Of a stretch of DNA of 64,000 nucleotides, positions 59,107-64,000 are shown piece by piece. The position numbers were made by a program, and so were the translations under genes. The notes beneath the pieces are model-generated. The model did not search any database and was not told where the DNA came from. It saw only the letters and a program-made list of their open reading frames with translations. The DNA comes from Paraspadella gotoi (taxonomy: Eukaryota > Chaetognatha). Position 1 is the first letter of the stretch, and each line of letters begins with the position of its first letter. The stretch is taken from NCBI GenBank assembly GCA_051294375.1, contig CM119265.1, forward strand, positions 28,916,540-28,980,539, read 5' to 3'.

Positions 59107-59856
59107 ATGTTCCCCGCCCATCTTAACGTATCCATTCCCGAGGATCTTCCACGCCTCCTCGAAGATTTCACCGTGGCCGTCTTGAAGGCGCAACCGGCTG
59201 ATCTCATCGAATTCGCCGCTGAATACTTTGGAGAATTAAAGGATCAAAGAAAAGGAGAAGGGAGGAAAGGAGTCGGGTTCGGAGATGATGATTCGGTGAG
59301 TAAGGAAGGTAGGGTAAGGTAAGTTAACGTCAAGTGGGATTTAAAAATGAATATTTGTTATCAATGCCAGAAAAATCCTGAACGTCTTGAATGAAAACTA
59401 TCTACGATTAAAGATAAAGTCCTTATAGCTGTCTGAATAAAATACTGCAATATGTAAATGAGAATAAGGCGCTAAGTGGGGTGAAGAGTGGTATCCGCTA
59501 CTTCTTTAACGCCCTCTAGCAGTCACGAAACGGGTCATGGGCTTGAAACCTGGCTTGACGGTTTTCCACGCCGCCAGAGCGGTTTATGGGCGTCCTAAGG
59601 CTTCCCCAGGATAGGTACTATTGGAGATCAATCCCGGTGCCTTAAGGTCGTAAATTGATGGTATTATTCAGTGAGCCACCGGGTCAGGACTCAAGATTAA
59701 ATGCTTATAGGCGGGGTGAACATATTGCCATAATAACAAGAATAAAGTATTTATTTTAAGTCATTTCAACTCAGGATGATTATTCGGAAAAAGGAGGCGG
59801 GGGATTTTGGAGGAGGAAGAAGAAATCAGTCGCTGCTGAGAGATACGATCGACTGA

Positions 59857-59926
<70 letters not shown>

Positions 59927-60651
59927 CATGATTTCCCTCTCATTGTTTAGGATGATCAGTTCACAATCGACTCGATGTACGAAGACAAAAGTGAATCAGA
60001 CTCCAATATGTTGTTGGAAGAACTCGGGAAGATTTTTCTCTTTGCGGCAATTGATCTGAGGATGAGGAAGGCTCGTTCGTTCGTTCTTTCATTCATTGAT
60101 TCATTCGTTCATTGATTCATTGATTCATTGATTCATTCATTCATTCATTCATTCATTCATTAATTCATTTCTTCTTTCATCCATTTATTCATTCATTCAT
60201 TTATTCATTGATTCATTTATTAATTCGTTTATTAATACTCGTTCCTTGTCGCTTTTAATTTTTTAATTCTTTCAGTATTTATTCGATTCAGATTTTATAT
60301 TGAATCTAACGAATAAAATAGAAATATAAATAATATATTAGGTACTCAATAAATGAATTAAGGTAACTTATTGAGTAATTACTTGGCATTTGTCTTGATG
60401 TTCCTCAGTTCGGTATAATCATTTCCCACCGGCCTCCAGAAAGTGGTAAAAGCCCTCAAGGAAAGGCCCGTCAAATCCGGCGACTGCATCATTCGTCAGG
60501 GCGAACCCGGAGATTTCTTCTACATCATCGAGACGGGATCTTTTGCCGTTTTCGTCAAGAAGGAAGAAGAGATGGAGTTAGACTGGGATGGAGAAAGAAT
60601 GGCCACGATGGATGGAGAAGGGAGCTTTGGCGAATTGGCGCTGATGTGAGA

Positions 60652-60703
<52 letters not shown>

Positions 60704-62303
60704 AGCAAGAGAGAGAGAGACAAACATGAATACCCTCTCCCCAGGTACGACCAACCTCGAGCGGCGACGATTCGTGCTGTGTCGGACGGAAAACTTTGGG
60801 CTTTAGATCGATCGACTTTTCGAAGGATCGTTGTTCACGGGTTAGAAATGTTGTTGTTGTCGTTGTTGTTATTTTTTAAGAATGGAGGCTCCCCCTCCCG
60901 CAAGGGCCTTGTTCTTCTCTGGGTTTTCTCTTCCCCCTCCTCCTCCTCCTCCTCTCGTCGTCCCCTCCTCCTCATCCCCAAATCTTGGAGATCGGCATCA
61001 CTTCACGTTCCCTTTACTATGCATGATTTCCTATTACCAATATATTTTTTTGCCCTATTTACCTCTTTTTCCTGTCGCGAAAATAGATGGAGCCTTACCA
61101 AAGCAATACATGCCAATATTTTACATTCAAATTTAATATTCTCTCTCTATTATGCTATTTTTTATTTTCTACTTCTGTTCACTTTGATATTTCCTTTTTT
61201 CAAGTCCTTTTTTTTTCTTACCTCATACCTCTAACCATACCGCACCCTTCCTTTGCACCCTTCCTTCGCACCCCCGCACCCTTTCAGCGCCTACCAACGC
61301 CGCATCATGGTGAACAAGACTCTGTCTGAGATCCCGATGCTAGCGCCCCTGACGGAAGACGACCGAAACAACCTCGTCGACGCTCTCATCCCTCGTTCCT
61401 ACGACGACGGGGAAGTAATCATCCGCGAGGGAGACGAGGAAACCAATTCCATGTTCTTTATTGAAGAAGGAAAAGTCTCGATTAGGAAGAAGCATCCCCC
61501 GGTGAGGATGGGATGTGGGGAAAGTGTGCGGAGGGCGTGGGAAAGTGTGGGGAGGGCGTGGGAAAGTGTGGGGAAGGTATATGGAATGAAGGAGTGTGGA
61601 TACAGGGTGGGAAGATTGCAAGAGGATTGTATTATTATTTTGTCATGTTGTTTTATTGTTTTGGCATTATTTTCTAAGAATAATCCATTTCAGTTCTTAA
61701 TTCCTGAACTAAATTGTTACCCTAATTAAAAGATAACCAAATATCTAACCTATGATGACTATCATGCAATAAAAATTGGCGAAGTAGATTTTCCTCACTT
61801 CTTTCATCTCAAACTCTTTCCCTTTCTTCCTTTCCTCAATTTTCCTAATTTCCTCCTTTTCTCCTCCCCCCTTCTTCTCCCTCTTATGCTCTTTCTTTCG
61901 CTCTCTCTCTCCCCTTATCCCTCCCTCTATCCCTACCTCCCCTCCTCTCCTTCCCTTCATCTCTATCTCTCTCTCTCTCCCTCCTCTCCTCTTCTCTCCT
62001 TTCTCCCTCCCTCTATCTCTTCCTTTTTCTCCCCCTCTTCCTCTCTTTTTCTCCCTTCCTTTCCTTTCTCCCCTCTTCTCCTCCCTCCCTCCCTCTCTCT
62101 CAGGACGACGAACGAGAGATCAACCTCCTAACGACGGCCGATTACTTTGGCGAGAGGGCGTTGGTGACTCGAGAGCCTCGTCAAGCATCAGCGGTGGCCG
62201 TGGGGGAGGTGACCGTCATGGAACTCATGGTCGATGCCTTTGAGAGATTCTTGGGTCCTTGTATGGAGCTGATGAAGAAGAACATGGCCACTTATGAGGA
62301 GCA

Positions 62304-62355
<52 letters not shown>

Positions 62356-62591
62356 TTAGAGATAAAGAAAGACAGACTTATAATATAAAGAAAGATAGAA
62401 AAACAGTCACGTCACAACCTAACATAATTAGATTTATTTATATTATATTTGAAAATAATAATAAAGTATTTATTTATTAATAAAATATTTTAATATTAAT
62501 TCCTTTGTTCTTATTTCTTTGTTTCCAGGTGTCCAATATTTTTGGTGGATTGGATGATGATTCATTAACAATGGCAAGAATTTCTAAGTAA
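59107..62591 (+). CDS. cAMP-dependent protein kinase type II regulatory subunit, eight exons
   Basis: Exons: 59107-59295, 59775-59857, about 59952-60072, 60440-60645, 60745-60840, 61288-61501, 62104-62304, 62529-62591. The subunit holds PKA catalytic subunits inactive until cAMP binds. Exon 1: RIIa dimerisation/docking domain (IPEDLPRLLEDFTVAVLKAQ, then LIEFAAEYF). Exon 2: inhibitory site KKKSVAAERYD, with Ser at the phospho-acceptor position as in type II subunits. Exon 3: LEELGKIFLFAAIDL. Exons 4-5: CNB-A with GDFFYIIETGSFAVF and the phosphate-binding cassette FGELALMYDQPRAATI. Exons 6-7: CNB-B with EGDEETNSMFFIEEGKVSI and FGERALVTREPRQASA; Arg is kept but PRAAT has become PRQAS. Two oddities: exon 2 ends in phase 2 while exon 3 reads in phase 0 from its acceptor, and exon 3 seems to use a GC donor (AAG|GCTCGT). 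Other junctions are clean. Confidence 0.93.
59470..59720 (-). repeat. SINE-like element in PKA-R intron 1
   Basis: The minus strand contains GGTTTCAAGCCCATGACC (B-box-like) followed by TGACTGCTAGAGGGCGTTA. The segment 59470-59540 matches 18665-18760 in reverse. CCACCGGGTCAGGACTCAAG (59677) resembles the CCACCGGGCGAGAACC of the 39845 copy. Confidence 0.6.
59858..59921 (+). repeat. (GA)n microsatellite at a splice donor
   Basis: PKA-R intron 2 opens GTGAGAGAGAG and stays pure GA for about 60 bp; the intron is only about 94 bp long. Confidence 0.95.
60073..60240 (+). repeat. (TTCA)n tract
   Basis: TTCGTTC and TTCATTCA repeats begin immediately after PKA-R exon 3, so the exon's last codons run into the repeat (GCTCGTTCGTTCG). 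Confidence 0.93.
60650..60722 (+). repeat. (GA)n microsatellite at a splice donor
   Basis: PKA-R intron 4 (99 bp) opens GTGAGAAGGGAGAGAGAG and is almost all GA. Confidence 0.95.
61780..62100 (+). repeat. pyrimidine tract ending in a splice acceptor
   Basis: About 320 bp of C/T-rich DNA ending CTCTCTCTCAG at exon 7 of PKA-R. Confidence 0.93.
62305..62356 (+). repeat. (GA)n microsatellite at a splice donor
   Basis: PKA-R intron 7 opens GTGAGAGAGAGAGAG; the open frame runs on as Arg-Glu repeats. Confidence 0.96.
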
Positions 62592-64000
62592 ATCTTGAAA
62601 AAATAATTCAACAAAAAATAAATATTTTGAATTTTTTTATTTATTTTTTATTTCATTTTAATTTTTTTGAAATCTATCGTTTTTTAAACAGAGGGGTAAG
62701 ATGTTACGCTCCTTTTGTTTTCTTCAAATATGTAAATATAGACATTTACTGTATGTTTCATTTTATTAGCTAAAAATAATATGTTATGTATCAAGATCTG
62801 TTTTCATTTTTTCATCTATTTAGTAGAATACAACGTTTTTAGTAAAAAAGTTATGTTTTTTTAATTTCCTAATCAGCCAATCAGGATTTTTGTTTTTTAC
62901 TTGGTAATTACTAATGGAATAAAACTTTTAGGCATTTTTTTTCAAAAATTAACCCATTTCTGTCCTTTTAATCCTGTACCTAATTTTAACAATAACATTT
63001 AACCATTATCTTGTGCCAAATCTACAAATAATAATTCTGAAATTTTAATCCCTACCCTTAACTTTATTTCTAAAGGGCTTTAACCCTAATCCATAATTCT
63101 AATGCCTAACCCTATTGCCTAACCTAAATCTTAATCCATAATTCTAATCCCTAACCCTATTGCTTAACCTAGGAGTCTACGTCGTTCTTAGAGATCGAGG
63201 AAGACTTTTTCAATGGAGATTTTCGTTCAAATCTGACTACCAAACAATATAAACGCTCCTGGTAAAAATTCTGGTAAAATATCGATGTAAAAAACACTTG
63301 ATTCTGATCCTGTTGCATCTGAAGGGCTCGCATTTTTTTTCTTTTTCAAAATCATCAACCTCTTTGATATCAACAAAGCCAGAACGGAACGGAAAAATTT
63401 TCCATCTCTGATTTTTAATAGAAATGAAAGGGATTTTTTCCTTGAAAACGATATAAACATGACTGAGGTATGTTCCTGTTCAACAAATGAGGTCCAATTT
63501 GGAATCCTTTTGGCAAAGTGTCTGAAGGGCTCTCAAAATTTTTCTTTACATTTTTATTGGTTATTTTGATATGATACGATCATGGTAAAAGTGAATTAGT
63601 CCATTTTGGTGAAATTTTTATTTAAGTAAAAGTAAAAGAAGAGCTAACGATCGGAATTCTAAGAGTTTTCAACCGGGAGTCAGATTCAGGAAAAATCTTT
63701 CTATGGCGAAAATCTTCCAAAAAGGGGTGAATTTTCCAAGATTTTGGTTAATATTTTCTATATTTATGGTCGGATTTTTTTGAAACTTAATATTAACAAT
63801 ATTGCCATCATTCTACCTTGGCCGGTTATAGAATATATTAAAAAAAACCTCAGGCTTTGTTCATCAGAGCTTAGTCCGACTTAACCTAAATCTTAATTCA
63901 TAAACCTAATCCCTAACTCTATTGCCTAACCTTAAATCTTAATCCATAAACCTTTAACCTAATCTTTAAGGATAAAAGAAACAAAAATTTGGAAATTATG
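62592..64000. other. no recognised gene; telomere-like modules
   Basis: AT-rich. CCCTAA-like units occur at about 63045-63170 (TAATCCATAATTCTAAT, CCCTAACCCTATTGC) and 63880-63965 (CCTAATCCCTAACTC). AATAAATA at 62618 may be the PKA-R polyadenylation signal. No exon seen on either strand. Confidence 0.6.
63000..63175. repeat. telomere-like degenerate CCTAAC module
   Basis: Two near-identical stretches, TAATCCATAATTCTAATSCCTAACCCTATTG in consensus, sit about 40 bp apart; a third, similar stretch lies at 63880-63965. Confidence 0.75.

Noticed and set aside
59952-60072. Reading PKA-R exon 3 in the phase dictated by exon 2
   Set aside because: That frame hits a stop within the exon and loses the conserved helix; the phase-0 frame matches the family, so the conflict is reported as a finding.

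Overview
This is a eukaryotic nuclear window, almost certainly from an animal. It is AT-rich, gene-poor and full of simple repeats. Genes have many GT-AG introns, and the gene content includes a SMAD MH2 domain, a GH56 hyaluronidase, an M13 (neprilysin-type) metallopeptidase, XK-related membrane proteins and a PKA type II regulatory subunit. SMADs are regarded as animal-specific, so I infer a metazoan with fast-evolving proteins. I cannot name the phylum. Most real genes are only visible as short exons. I joined them by reading frame, splice sites and intron phase.

Layout. 1-4.8 kb: purine/pyrimidine tracts and assembly gaps. 4.8-5.5 kb (+): two exons of a SMAD MH2 domain. 5.5-12 kb: low-complexity DNA with no recognised gene. 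12.1-16.2 kb (-): an M13 peptidase relic with the zinc motif but repeated frameshifts. 16.2-20.2 kb: microsatellites, SINE-like pieces and a repetitive ORF. 20.4-22.4 kb (-): GH56 hyaluronidase. 22.4-25.6 kb: AT-rich, nothing recognised. 25.6-35.0 kb (+): a long gene (or two) encoding a four-helix membrane module with an E-D-L-P-Q motif followed by beta-sandwich/LamG-like (ConA-like) domains. 35.4-35.8 kb (+): an unrecognised 97-residue protein. 36.8-50.4 kb (+): an F-box/LRR gene. 50.9-58.5 kb (-): CDC123 (D123). 59.1-62.6 kb (+): PKA-RII. 62.6-64 kb: telomere-like degenerate repeats.

Two features stand out. First, two intronless, related XK-like genes (888 and 790 aa) each lie inside an unusually long intron of another gene, in the host's sense orientation: one in F-box/LRR intron 8, one in CDC123 intron 1. 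Second, many introns carry tandem arrays whose unit contains a near-copy of that intron's own 5' or 3' splice site, and (GA)n or (TC)n tracts start at GTGAG donors or end at CAG acceptors. This suggests repeat growth from splice junctions that leaves decoy splice sites. Dispersed elements include a ~110-bp family (at least nine copies or fragments), tRNA-derived SINE-like sequences, foldback elements and telomere-like modules.

The genes do not form an evident pathway. The SMAD, PKA-RII, CDC123 and F-box proteins are intracellular signalling, translation and ubiquitin functions; GH56 and M13 act outside the cell. All exon models are hand-made from sequence alone, with no transcript support.
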